Notes: generated by a model from the sequence alone, not told the origin. 5,281 nucleotides of DNA from DASYSA01 sp036003885 (GCA_036003885.1 DASYSA010000481.1:1-5281), one strand, 5' to 3'. Shown: positions 1-5,068, counted from the first letter of the stretch. Numbers and translations are program-made.

Positions 1-111
1 CTTGTCATGCACCCTATTATCGGGCGCCAACACGGCTACCAGCTCCAGGCTGCAGTCAGGGCAAAAGGTAATTCCCTCTTTGTACTCGGCCTCGCAGTTG
101 GGGCAGAACAT
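1..111 (-). CDS. Zinc-ribbon protein, N-terminal fragment (cut by window edge)
   Basis: The first 37 residues of a minus-strand gene start with MFCPNCEAEYKEGITFCPDC, a classic double CxxC zinc ribbon (Cys3, Cys6, Cys17, Cys20) that should bind one structural zinc ion. The ATG at 109-111 is preceded by a GAGG Shine-Dalgarno core (116-119) four bases upstream, so the start is well supported. The gene continues beyond the left edge. Proteins opening with this kind of 'MFCPxC.AEY..G...C.DC' ribbon are often followed by a DUF2007-like or other small regulatory domain, but nothing past residue 37 is visible, so the function is unknown. It is divergent from the membrane protein gene at 370, and the 258 bp between them holds candidate promoters for both. 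Confidence is high that the gene is real and low on its role. Confidence 0.8.
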   Translation of the reverse strand, partial: MFCPNCEAEYKEGITFCPDCSLELVAVLAPDNRVHDK

Positions 112-180
112 TTTTCCTCGTAGTTCGGCCTCGCACGGTGGAGGCAGAATCCTGAATAAGAGAACGACTCGGGCTGCATG

Positions 181-190
181 ATATTATCAG
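181..190 (-). promoter_or_regulatory. Candidate -10 element for the zinc-ribbon gene
   Basis: Read on the minus strand this stretch is CTGATAATAT. It contains GATAAT (5 of 6 to the sigma70 consensus) at 188-183, about 70 bases upstream of the zinc-ribbon start. I see no convincing -35 hexamer at standard spacing, so this is a weak call based on one hexamer and on position. Confidence 0.3.
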
Positions 191-307
191 CCGCAGTTAA
201 GCGCAATAGTTTACTTGAGGCGGCCCGGGACCCTCCATCCAGGCCACCCGGCGCGCGGTTCCCCTGTTCGACCTGTAAGACGGCCGCGACTTGCTTTTTG
301 CGCCGCT

Positions 308-316
308 TGCTATAGA
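308..316 (+). promoter_or_regulatory. Candidate extended -10 promoter for the membrane protein gene
   Basis: TGCTATAGA fits an extended -10 (TGn followed by TATAGA, 5 of 6 to consensus), 54 bases before the ATG at 370. The -35 region is poor: TTGCTT at 291 is only 14 bases upstream. Extended -10 promoters can do without a good -35. The rest of 112-369 shows no gene that I can support. Confidence 0.4.
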
Positions 317-369
317 GTGGGCCAGGTCTTGAGTGAGACCTCCAATTCCAGCGACGAAGGAGAGTTCAG

Positions 370-762
370 ATGGCAAAAATGATGGCCAAGCGCGTTGGGG
401 TCCTCTCGGCAGCAAAGATGTACAGCATGGTAGGGTTTGGCATCGGGCTGATCGTGGGAGTCATCTATGGCCTGATAGTCATGATGTTCGGCGCCGCAAT
501 GATGATGTCAAGCAGCGGGACAAACAGCAGTGGCGCCGGCGCGGGAGCCGGTGCCAGCGGCCTTGTCATTGGGTTACTGATAATGGTTGGCTTCCCGATC
601 CTATATGGAGTGATGTGTTTTGTCGCGGGCGCCGTCGGCGCTTTGATCTACAACATAGCAGCCAAAATAGCAGGCGGCATTGAACTGGAACTGGAAAACG
701 CAGAGCCCAATTACGGCGCACCCCCACAACCACAGCAACCGCAATACGGCGGTCAATACTAG
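370..762 (+). CDS. Small two-helix membrane protein of unknown function
   Basis: This 130-residue protein has two clear hydrophobic segments, at about residues 20-46 and 64-97. They are joined by a Ser/Gly/Ala-rich loop (about 47-63) with a GAGAGAG run. A charged N-terminus (MAKMMAKR) precedes them, and after the second helix comes a conserved-looking stretch, IYNIAAKIAGGIELELE (93-109). The C-terminus (about 112-130) is a low-complexity Pro/Gln/Tyr tail, probably disordered and probably cytoplasmic. Small bacterial membrane proteins that open with 'R.GVLSxAK' and end in 'IYNxxAxxxGGIExE' are familiar as hypothetical proteins, but I know of no assigned function. The start is supported by AAGGAG at 357-362 with 7-base spacing. 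The gene converges on dapF and ends just before a long A/T-rich hairpin repeat that could terminate both transcripts. Confidence 0.85.
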   Translation: MAKMMAKRVGVLSAAKMYSMVGFGIGLIVGVIYGLIVMMFGAAMMMSSSGTNSSGAGAGAGASGLVIGLLIMVGFPILYGVMCFVAGAVGALIYNIAAKIAGGIELELENAEPNYGAPPQPQQPQYGGQY

Positions 763-776
763 CCGCGGAATTCGGA

Positions 777-859
777 TTTCGAATTTCGAATTGCGAATTT
801 CGAATTTCCTCCCAATTCGAAATTAGAAAAATTCGAAATTCGAAATTCGAAATTCGAAA
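777..859. repeat. Hairpin of 7-bp repeats (TTCGAAT/ATTCGAA) between convergent genes
   Basis: The left arm (777-807) and right arm (829-859) are inverted copies over 31 bases with one mismatch, separated by a 21-base loop (808-828). Each arm is itself a tandem array of a 7-base unit, TTCGAAT on the left and ATTCGAA on the right, and the loop contains another copy of the motif. It is much richer in A/T than the flanking genes. It lies between the converging stop codons at 762 and 868. By position and stem strength it probably works as a bidirectional transcription terminator, although there is no standard U-run. A frame across it would give a meaningless NFEFR/SNFEFRI peptide, so it is non-coding. 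It is related in design to the repeat at 3417-3513. Confidence 0.85.
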
Positions 860-867
860 TTTCCAGT

Positions 868-1725
868 TCATTCTCTGAGCCAATGGCCCTCGTAAATGAC
901 CTCTGCCGGGCCGGTGAGCATAACCCTGTTGTCGCCCCGCCAGGCGACGCGCAACGGGCCCCCCTCTGTGTGAACGACGACCGTCCGCTCGGTCATGCCA
1001 TTGAGGACCGCGGCTACCGCCGATGCGCAAGAACCCGTGCCTGACGACAGGGTATGACCTGCGCCGCGCTCCCAAATCCGGATTTTCATCTCGTTGCGCG
1101 AGATCACCTGGGCGAACTCGACGTTCGTGCGATCCGGAAAGACAGGATGGTCCTCGATGAGAGGCCCTAACTCCGATAAGTTCACATGGTCAAGGTCTGA
1201 CACGAAGAGAACACACTGCGGGTTACCCATCGACAGGCAGGTCACCTCGAACGACTCACCGCCGATGTTCAAGGGATGGCCAATGACGCTGGAGAGCGGC
1301 CGATCGAGCGCGATCGGCACGTCGCCGCTGGCAAAACGCGGCTCTCCCATATCAAACTCGAGATCGAAGCGCGCGCCCTGTCGCGCGATCAGCGTGCCGT
1401 TCTTGACCCCTGCGGCAGTAGCGATCCTGATCTCCGGTTCGGTCCACATTCCCGTGTAATAGAGGTAGGCAGCCACACAGCGAGTTCCATTGCCCGAGAT
1501 ACCTGCCTCGCTTCCGTCTGAGTTGAAGATTCGTGACGCAAAGTCCGAATCAGAGTGGCGAGCGCGGGTGACGAAGACAATTCCATCAGCGCCGGCGCCA
1601 AAATTCCTGTCACACATCTGCCGGGCCAACTCGCGGGCGGCTCGCAGTGCGCTTACGTCATCGACCGATATCACCAGGAAATCGTTTCCCAGTCCCTGCA
1701 GCTTCATGAATCGAATCTCGCTCAC
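868..1725 (-). CDS. dapF: Diaminopimelate epimerase homologue with Ser in place of both catalytic Cys
   Basis: DapF converts LL- to meso-diaminopimelate in the cytoplasm for lysine and peptidoglycan synthesis. This protein (285 residues, normal family length) shows the two-lobed DapF pattern in order: QGLGNDF (10-16), GAGADGIVF (44-52), NSDGSEAGISGNGTRC (68-83), MGNPQC (166-171), RTNVEF (199-204) and ERGAGHTLSSGTGSC (219-233). In characterised enzymes the third and last motifs carry the two acid/base cysteines (CGNG and ACGTG). Here both are serine (Ser77 and Ser228), each encoded by clear Ser codons. The NPHC histidine is Gln170, while the active-site Glu (Glu219) is kept. I chose the GTG at 1725 because GAGG lies 5 bases upstream and it gives a typical N-terminus. 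GTG 1731 (two residues longer) and ATG 1707 (six shorter) are alternatives. It could be an active Ser/Ser lineage variant or a related enzyme with altered chemistry. Confidence 0.88.
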   Translation of the reverse strand: MSEIRFMKLQGLGNDFLVISVDDVSALRAARELARQMCDRNFGAGADGIVFVTRARHSDSDFASRIFNSDGSEAGISGNGTRCVAAYLYYTGMWTEPEIRIATAAGVKNGTLIARQGARFDLEFDMGEPRFASGDVPIALDRPLSSVIGHPLNIGGESFEVTCLSMGNPQCVLFVSDLDHVNLSELGPLIEDHPVFPDRTNVEFAQVISRNEMKIRIWERGAGHTLSSGTGSCASAVAAVLNGMTERTVVVHTEGGPLRVAWRGDNRVMLTGPAEVIYEGHWLRE

Positions 1726-1895
1726 TTGCACCTCGCAAAAAAAAGCTTGAGATCAAGAGCCTCAGCGTTCAAACCTCGGTCTATCGATCACTACTCTTCG
1801 GGCCACCAATGGACGGCAGTTGATGAATTGTTCCATCGGAGATCTCAGCAAAGAGACTGTCCAGACAGCGCAAGCCCTCGCCCGCAGGTTCCGCC

Positions 1896-1923
1896 TTGAC
1901 CGCCCCCTTGTGTCGGTGATAAC
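1896..1923 (+). promoter_or_regulatory. Candidate sigma70 promoter for the zinc-motif membrane protein gene
   Basis: TTGACC (1896-1901) lies 16 bases from GATAAC (1918-1923), matching 5 and 4 of 6 consensus positions. It is placed about 46 bases upstream of the GTG at 1970. The remaining intergenic space, 1732-1969, holds no gene I can support. On the dapF side it contains an uninterrupted A8 tract (1737-1744; T8 in the dapF leader), but no clear dapF promoter. Confidence 0.35.
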
Positions 1924-1955
1924 TTGCACACTTCCCCAGAACCGGTAGAGACCGA

Positions 1956-1961
1956 AAGGAG
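1956..1961 (+). promoter_or_regulatory. Shine-Dalgarno AAGGAG fixing a GTG start
   Basis: A full AAGGAG core sits 8 bases before GTG 1970-1972. It decides the start of the following gene, which otherwise lacks an ATG near its N-terminus. Confidence 0.7.
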
Positions 1962-1969
1962 CCTAAACC

Positions 1970-2371
1970 GTGCCAAGCCTCCAAGCTCGGGGACCTTTGC
2001 TCAGTACGCACCCCCTGCTCTTACTTACCAAGCTTGTGTACCTCATCGTATTTGTTTTCCTGCTGGCCGCAGGTTGGGTCGGCCTGTCCTACCTGAAGAG
2101 CGACCGAGCTTCTCGTTCAACCGCGGGCGCACAACTTGAGAAACCGGCGCCTGCTTCTACCATCGCGGTGACGGCGATAGGAATTCAGAAGGCTTCTGCC
2201 GACGCAACGCCGCTTACTGTTCCGGTCCACCTGGTCTATTCGTGCAAGGCGGACAAGGATCATTACCACACCTCAGCTCACCTTCCGAGCAAATGCGAGC
2301 GTAGCGCTCTTAGCGAACAATCCGCCCTCCAACGTGGGCTTAAGCCCTGTCCAGTTTGTCTGCCCGAATAG
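1970..2371 (+). CDS. Membrane-anchored protein with C-terminal Ada-like Cys/His zinc motif
   Basis: This 133-residue protein starts with GTG behind a strong Shine-Dalgarno site. Residues about 16-42 form one hydrophobic helix (LLLLTKLVYLIVFVFLLAAG...). A polar Ala/Pro/Ser linker of about 40 residues follows, then a compact C-terminal module (about 85-133). The module reads VYSCKADKDHYH (89-100), Cys109, a Ser/Leu/Ala-rich helix (SALSEQSALQRG) and KPCPVC (125-130). The pattern 'YH...C...S...A..G..PC.xC' resembles the small Ada-type zinc-binding fold found at the ends of nucleases and in stand-alone bacterial proteins. Likely ligands are Cys109, Cys127, Cys130 and His100 or Cys92. The function is unknown. 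A short N-terminal segment before the helix and a long linker suggest the zinc module lies outside the cytoplasmic membrane, but topology is not certain. The gene is divergent from dapF and converges on the PfkB kinase, 95 bp away. Confidence 0.8.
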   Translation: MPSLQARGPLLSTHPLLLLTKLVYLIVFVFLLAAGWVGLSYLKSDRASRSTAGAQLEKPAPASTIAVTAIGIQKASADATPLTVPVHLVYSCKADKDHYHTSAHLPSKCERSALSEQSALQRGLKPCPVCLPE

Positions 2372-2466
2372 CCGACTTGAGGGCTGCTTCCAGAAACGGT
2401 GTGCTCCTGGCGTTCGTGCCGTATGGCCCGAGTCTCAGCGCCGACAAAGAGCCTTTCAGGATTCCG

Positions 2467-3399
2467 TCAGGCGTCACGCGAAAACGGCGGCGTCTCCGCC
2501 GCGTCGAAGTGTGAGATTGACCGCAGGTCTCGGAACCGTTCATTGATTTCATCATACGTCAGGCGCCGCGTTCTGGCGCAGCCGAACTCTTCGACGTGGA
2601 ATGATGCCATCACCGAACCATAAATCACGGCCCGTCTGAACGCAGCTTCTTCACTTGAGTTTGTCGCTGCCAGATATCCCATGAAGCCCCCGGCAAAGCT
2701 GTCACCGGCCCCTGTCGGGTCGAATACCTTCTCGAGTGGATAAGCGGGAGTGGCAAAGTACGACCCATCGCTGAACATGGCGGCGCCGTACTCGCCGCGC
2801 TTAACTATCAACCTGGCGGGTCCCATCGTAAGGATGCGCCGGGCAGCTTTGATCAGGTTCGCCTCCCCGGCAAGCTCTCGAGCTTCGGAATCGTTGATGA
2901 TCAGGACGTCGATTCGCTTCAGCATCTCGCGGAGTTCGGCGGGCGCCTTCTCGATCCAGTAATCCATCGTATCCGCCGCGACCAGCTTCGCGCCGACCTG
3001 CTCGCGCACCTCAGCCTGGAGGCTCGGTTGTATGTTTCCCAGAAACAGATAGGGCGTCGCGCGCGCGCCATCCGATAACTTGGGCTTGAAATCGGCGAAG
3101 ACGTTTAACTGAGTGTCCAGCGTGTGCGCGACATTGAGGTCGTAGCCATATTCGCCCTTCCAACGGAAGCTCTGCCCCGGGACGCGCTCGAGGTCTGAGA
3201 TATCAATCTCACGTTCTCTAAATACCGCTTCTTCCTCGGGTCCAAAATCATCGCCTACTACGGCAACCACGCGCACGTCTGTAAAGAAAGAGGCGGCGAC
3301 ACTGAAATGTGTCGCCGAACCGCCAAGCACTCGATCTCGTTCTCCAAAGGGCGTCTTGATCGAATCAAACGCCACCGACCCAACCACGAGAATAGGCAT
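2467..3399 (-). CDS. PfkB/ribokinase-family carbohydrate or nucleoside kinase
   Basis: This 310-residue ATP-dependent kinase transfers phosphate to a sugar or nucleoside hydroxyl. The family motifs appear in order: VVGSVAFD (5-12) at the start, GGSATHFSVAASFF (26-39), VVGDDFG (47-53), the NDSE motif (169-172, N-x-x-E, Mg-phosphate binding), VKRGEYGAAMF (199-209) and the signature DPTGAGDSFAGGF (227-239), with Asp233 as catalytic base. The protein looks complete and probably active. The substrate is not readable: RbsK-, adenosine kinase- and other PfkB groups share these motifs. It is the last gene of a minus-strand series after mtnP and a TPR gene, which suggests ribose or nucleoside salvage (inference). 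The ATG at 3399 has only a modest GGGGTGA site about 10 bases upstream. The 114-bp gap before it holds a long hairpin, which could separate its expression from the upstream genes. The last ten or so residues after SHFD look like a non-family tail coded by a GC hairpin. Confidence 0.9.
   Translation of the reverse strand: MPILVVGSVAFDSIKTPFGERDRVLGGSATHFSVAASFFTDVRVVAVVGDDFGPEEEAVFREREIDISDLERVPGQSFRWKGEYGYDLNVAHTLDTQLNVFADFKPKLSDGARATPYLFLGNIQPSLQAEVREQVGAKLVAADTMDYWIEKAPAELREMLKRIDVLIINDSEARELAGEANLIKAARRILTMGPARLIVKRGEYGAAMFSDGSYFATPAYPLEKVFDPTGAGDSFAGGFMGYLAATNSSEEAAFRRAVIYGSVMASFHVEEFGCARTRRLTYDEINERFRDLRSISHFDAAETPPFSRDA
2481..2502 (-). terminator. Possible terminator-like hairpin inside the kinase 3' end
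   Basis: Read on the minus strand, GCGGCG and CGCCGC (2502-2487) form a 6-bp stem closed by a GAGA tetraloop, followed by CG and four T (2484-2481). It overlaps the last codons before the stop at 2467, so translating ribosomes could disrupt it. The U-run is short. It may end the minus-strand operon where it converges with the plus-strand gene ending at 2371, but this is a weak call. Confidence 0.3.
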
Positions 3400-3416
3400 C
3401 TATAAGTTCACCCCAC

Positions 3417-3513
3417 GGGAAATGCGAAATGCGAAATGCGAAATTCGAAATGTAAAATGCGAATTGAGCCCCTTTTTCATTTCGCATTTCGCATTTCGAA
3501 TTTCGCATTTCCC
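3417..3513. repeat. Intra-operon hairpin of 7-bp repeats (GAAATGC/GCATTTC)
   Basis: The left arm (3417-3452) and right arm (3478-3513) are inverted copies over 36 bases with two mismatches, around a 25-base spacer that holds further partial copies and a CCCCTTTTT stretch. Each arm is a tandem run of a 7-base unit: GAAATGC with GAAATTC variants on the left, GCATTTC/ATTTCGC on the right. The repeat begins on the base next to the TPR gene stop codon and ends 18 bases before the kinase start. In mRNA it would fold into a very stable stem, a plausible RNase III target or partial terminator (inference). It shares unit length and layout with 777-859, but with GC-containing units. Confidence 0.85.
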
Positions 3514-3909
3514 TTACCCACCCTTGAGTTCCTTGAGTCGCTCGCGCGCCTTCTTGACGAACTCGCTTCCCTCGAAATCCTTCACGAGTCTCTCAAAGTA
3601 TTCGGCCGCCTTCTCAGGCTTATTGAGCTTGAGGCTGGCCTCACCCAGGAGAAAGACCACCTCGTCCATGCGCGAGAATTCCGGAAAGGTGTCCACTATC
3701 TCCTGGAGCCGATCACGTGCCCCTTCGTATGCCTTCCGTTTAGTCAGATACCATCGCGCAACATCGAGACTGTGGGTCGCATTTGTCTCCATGATCGGAT
3801 CGCGAGGAGGATCGACCTTTCCCCGGGCGGGACCCTGCGCATACGCGTCCGCTACGGCGCCAAACAGAAGCACGATAAAGAGAGTCGTCAACGCGGCAAT
3901 CGACTTCAT
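3514..3909 (-). CDS. Secreted small TPR protein, BamD/YfiO-like repeat region
   Basis: This 131-residue protein has a Sec signal peptide: MKS, then a hydrophobic core (about 4-20), then a likely cleavage site after AYA at 24, so it is predicted to be periplasmic. There is no lipobox Cys, unlike true BamD lipoproteins. The mature part carries about two tetratricopeptide-type helical hairpins: LDVARWYLTKRKAYEGARDRL...IVDTFPEFSRMDE (about 48-83) and VVFLLGEASLKLNKPEKAAEYFERLVKDFEGSEFVKKA (about 84-121). These have the 'Y..A...L..I...P' spacing seen in BamD/YfiO and CpoB repeats. TPRs bind partner proteins, and a role in outer membrane or peptidoglycan assembly is possible but unproven. The start is supported by AGGAG 8 bases before ATG 3909. 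It lies 18 bp downstream of mtnP, so the two are almost certainly co-transcribed. Confidence 0.85.
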   Translation of the reverse strand: MKSIAALTTLFIVLLFGAVADAYAQGPARGKVDPPRDPIMETNATHSLDVARWYLTKRKAYEGARDRLQEIVDTFPEFSRMDEVVFLLGEASLKLNKPEKAAEYFERLVKDFEGSEFVKKARERLKELKGG

Positions 3910-3927
3910 GCCATTTACTCCTGACAG

Positions 3928-4800
3928 TCAGTTCACATACTTTTCGATGATCGCCTTGAGCCGCTCCCGGGCCTCGGGCGTAATCTTGTCGAACGACGTA
4001 ATGATAGCATGCCGTAGCGCATTGCCGCACTTACACACCCTCTCGCGGCCGGCCAATCGCGCAACGGCACCCGCTATCAGCTTCTGCGCGTTAGCCGAAT
4101 TACGGGTGAGACACTCAATGACCACCTCGATCGTCACCGAGTCATGACCCGGATGCCAGCAGTCATAGTCAGTCACCAAAGCCATAGTCGCGTAGCAGAT
4201 CTCGGCTTCTCTCGCCAGCTTCGCTTCCTGAAGGTTCGTCATCCCAATGACCGACATCCCCCACGAGCGATAGACCTCCGATTCGGCCTTGGTCGAGAAT
4301 GCAGGTCCCTCCATACACAGATAGGTGCCGCCTCGGTGAATGTCGATTCCTGCAAGCTCAGCGCGGGCGGTGGTCTCAAGCGTGTCGCACAGGTCGCTGC
4401 ATATGGGATCACCGAAGGTTATGTGCGCCGCAATCCCGTCGCCGAAGAAGGTCGAGACGCGGGCCCGAGTACGGTCGAAGAACTGATCGGGGAAGACTAT
4501 GTCCATCGGTTTGAGCCCTTCACGCAACGATCCCACCGCGCTGGCTGAAATTATCCGCTCGACCCCCAGCATCTTCATCGCATAGATGTTGGCTCGAAAT
4601 GGAATCTCGGTTGGCAGAAACTTGTGGCCTCGACCATGGCGGGGAAGAAAAGCTACTCGCATACCGGCAAGCGTGCCGACAAAGAACACGTCCGATGGTC
4701 TCCCAAACGGCGTATCCAGGCTCAACTCTTCGACTTCGGTGAGGGCCTCCATCTGATACAGCCCGCTGCCACCGATGATTCCAATCTCTGCTCGCGGCAC
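3928..4800 (-). CDS. mtnP: S-methyl-5'-thioadenosine phosphorylase
   Basis: MtnP is a cytoplasmic phosphorylase that splits 5'-methylthioadenosine with phosphate into adenine and 5-methylthioribose-1-phosphate, recycling a by-product of polyamine synthesis and other SAM-dependent reactions. The 290-residue product has the trimeric PNP/MTAP-family landmarks: IGIIGGSGLY (7-16), a TPFG loop (30-33), PRHGRGHKFLP (53-63, phosphate site), SASAVGSLREG (86-96), MEGPAFSTKAES (163-174), GMTNLQEAKLAREAEICYA and TDYDCWH (210-216). The two Asp of TDYDCW are the adenine-reading residues in MTAPs and argue against a guanine/hypoxanthine PNP. The C-terminal CKCGNALRHAIIT block is typical of bacterial members. 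GTG 4800 is the start because AAGGAG lies 5 bases upstream. A GTG at 4833 would add 11 residues coded by repeat DNA and overrun that site. The next gene follows after 18 bp. Confidence 0.93.
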   Translation of the reverse strand: MPRAEIGIIGGSGLYQMEALTEVEELSLDTPFGRPSDVFFVGTLAGMRVAFLPRHGRGHKFLPTEIPFRANIYAMKMLGVERIISASAVGSLREGLKPMDIVFPDQFFDRTRARVSTFFGDGIAAHITFGDPICSDLCDTLETTARAELAGIDIHRGGTYLCMEGPAFSTKAESEVYRSWGMSVIGMTNLQEAKLAREAEICYATMALVTDYDCWHPGHDSVTIEVVIECLTRNSANAQKLIAGAVARLAGRERVCKCGNALRHAIITSFDKITPEARERLKAIIEKYVN

Positions 4801-4805
4801 GTTGT

Positions 4806-4811
4806 CTCCTT
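4806..4811 (-). promoter_or_regulatory. Shine-Dalgarno AAGGAG deciding the mtnP GTG start
   Basis: On the minus strand this is a complete AAGGAG, 5 bases before GTG 4800-4798. It lies only 6 bases outside the left inverted repeat of the adjacent element, so the element stops just short of the ribosome binding site. Confidence 0.75.
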
Positions 4812-4817
4812 CAAGAC

Positions 4818-5067
4818 CAGCCTGGGTACGCACGCTTCCAGCGTGCCCGTCGCCTCCAGCAAGGGGCCAGTGTTATTCCAGGGCAGGCCGAACCGGGTTT
4901 CGCACGCTTCCAGCGTGCCCGTCGCCTCCAGCAAGGGGGCCAGTGTTATTCCAGGGCAGGCCGAACCGGGTTTCGCAGGTGCCCGTCGCCCCCAGCGAAG
5001 GGCGAGTGTTATTCCAAGGCGGGCGGCACCGGGTTTCGCACGCTGGAAGCGATGCGTACCCAGCCTG
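4818..5067. mobile_element. MITE/REP-like non-coding element with terminal inverted repeats
   Basis: The left end (4818-4846) and right end (5038-5067) are inverted copies of about 29-30 bases with one substitution and one single-base indel, both reading outside-in CAG(C/G)CTGGGTACGCA and then CGCTTCCAGCGTGC. Inside each end the sequence GCACGCT-TCC-AGCGTGC forms a 7-bp hairpin (perfect at the left, 4830-4846). The body is made of direct copies (see 4829-5036). There is no transposase and no consistent reading frame, so this would be a non-autonomous element mobilised in trans, or a REP/BIME-like repeat. I see no target-site duplication. It fills almost the whole gap between the chaperone stop (5069) and the mtnP ribosome binding site (4806). 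Confidence 0.6.
4829..5036 (+). repeat. Three tandem direct copies of a 63-73 bp unit
   Basis: Copy 1 (4829-4900, 72 bp) and copy 2 (4901-4973, 73 bp) are virtually identical and differ by one G in a G-run. Copy 3 (4974-5036, 63 bp) is more diverged and lacks most of the CGCTTCCAG hairpin segment near its start. Shared landmarks are CGCA at the start, GTGCCCGTCGCC, AGTGTTATTCCA and ACCGGGTTT at the end. The 1-bp difference between copies 1 and 2 shifts every reading frame, so the array does not encode a repeat protein. Confidence 0.85.
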
Positions 5068-5068
5068 C

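Noticed and set aside
197..415. Minus-strand open frame of 72 codons over the divergent promoter region
   Set aside because: It overlaps the start of the well-supported membrane protein gene, has no recognisable domain, and has Pro/Arg/Ser-rich composition typical of an antisense shadow.
566..1075. Minus-strand open frame of 169 codons spanning the A/T-rich hairpin
   Set aside because: Its middle is the repetitive NFEFR-type peptide of the 7-mer repeat. It also overlaps the end of dapF in another frame and the membrane protein gene antisense.
1732..1780. T8 tract preceded by a short stem in the dapF leader, a possible attenuator
   Set aside because: The only stem I can draw (CTTG/CAAG) is 4 bp. 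That is too weak for an intrinsic terminator, and no leader peptide or alternative fold is visible.
1781..2011. Minus-strand open frame of 76 codons between dapF and the zinc-motif gene
   Set aside because: No ribosome binding site or domain was noted, and it overlaps the promoter and start of the divergent gene. It is best treated as chance.
2340..2555. Minus-strand open frame crossing the end of the kinase, with a GPYGTNARSTPF-like segment
   Set aside because: It starts inside the kinase in another frame and runs into the end of the convergent gene. It could be part of a dispersed repeat downstream of genes, but nothing in the window confirms that.
3356..4147. Plus-strand open frame of 263 codons opposite the TPR and mtnP genes
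   Set aside because: It is antisense to two confidently identified genes and begins by translating the 7-mer hairpin. Its Ser/Arg-rich composition is typical of a shadow frame.
4801..4833. Upstream GTG start for mtnP that adds 11 residues
   Set aside because: The extension is coded by the edge of the repeat element and by the Shine-Dalgarno site itself. The GTG at 4800 has ideal spacing and gives the usual family N-terminus.
4829..5036. Tandem repeats considered as a CRISPR array
   Set aside because: The copies are contiguous 63-73 bp units with no unique spacers between short repeats, and there are no cas genes, so this is not a CRISPR array.
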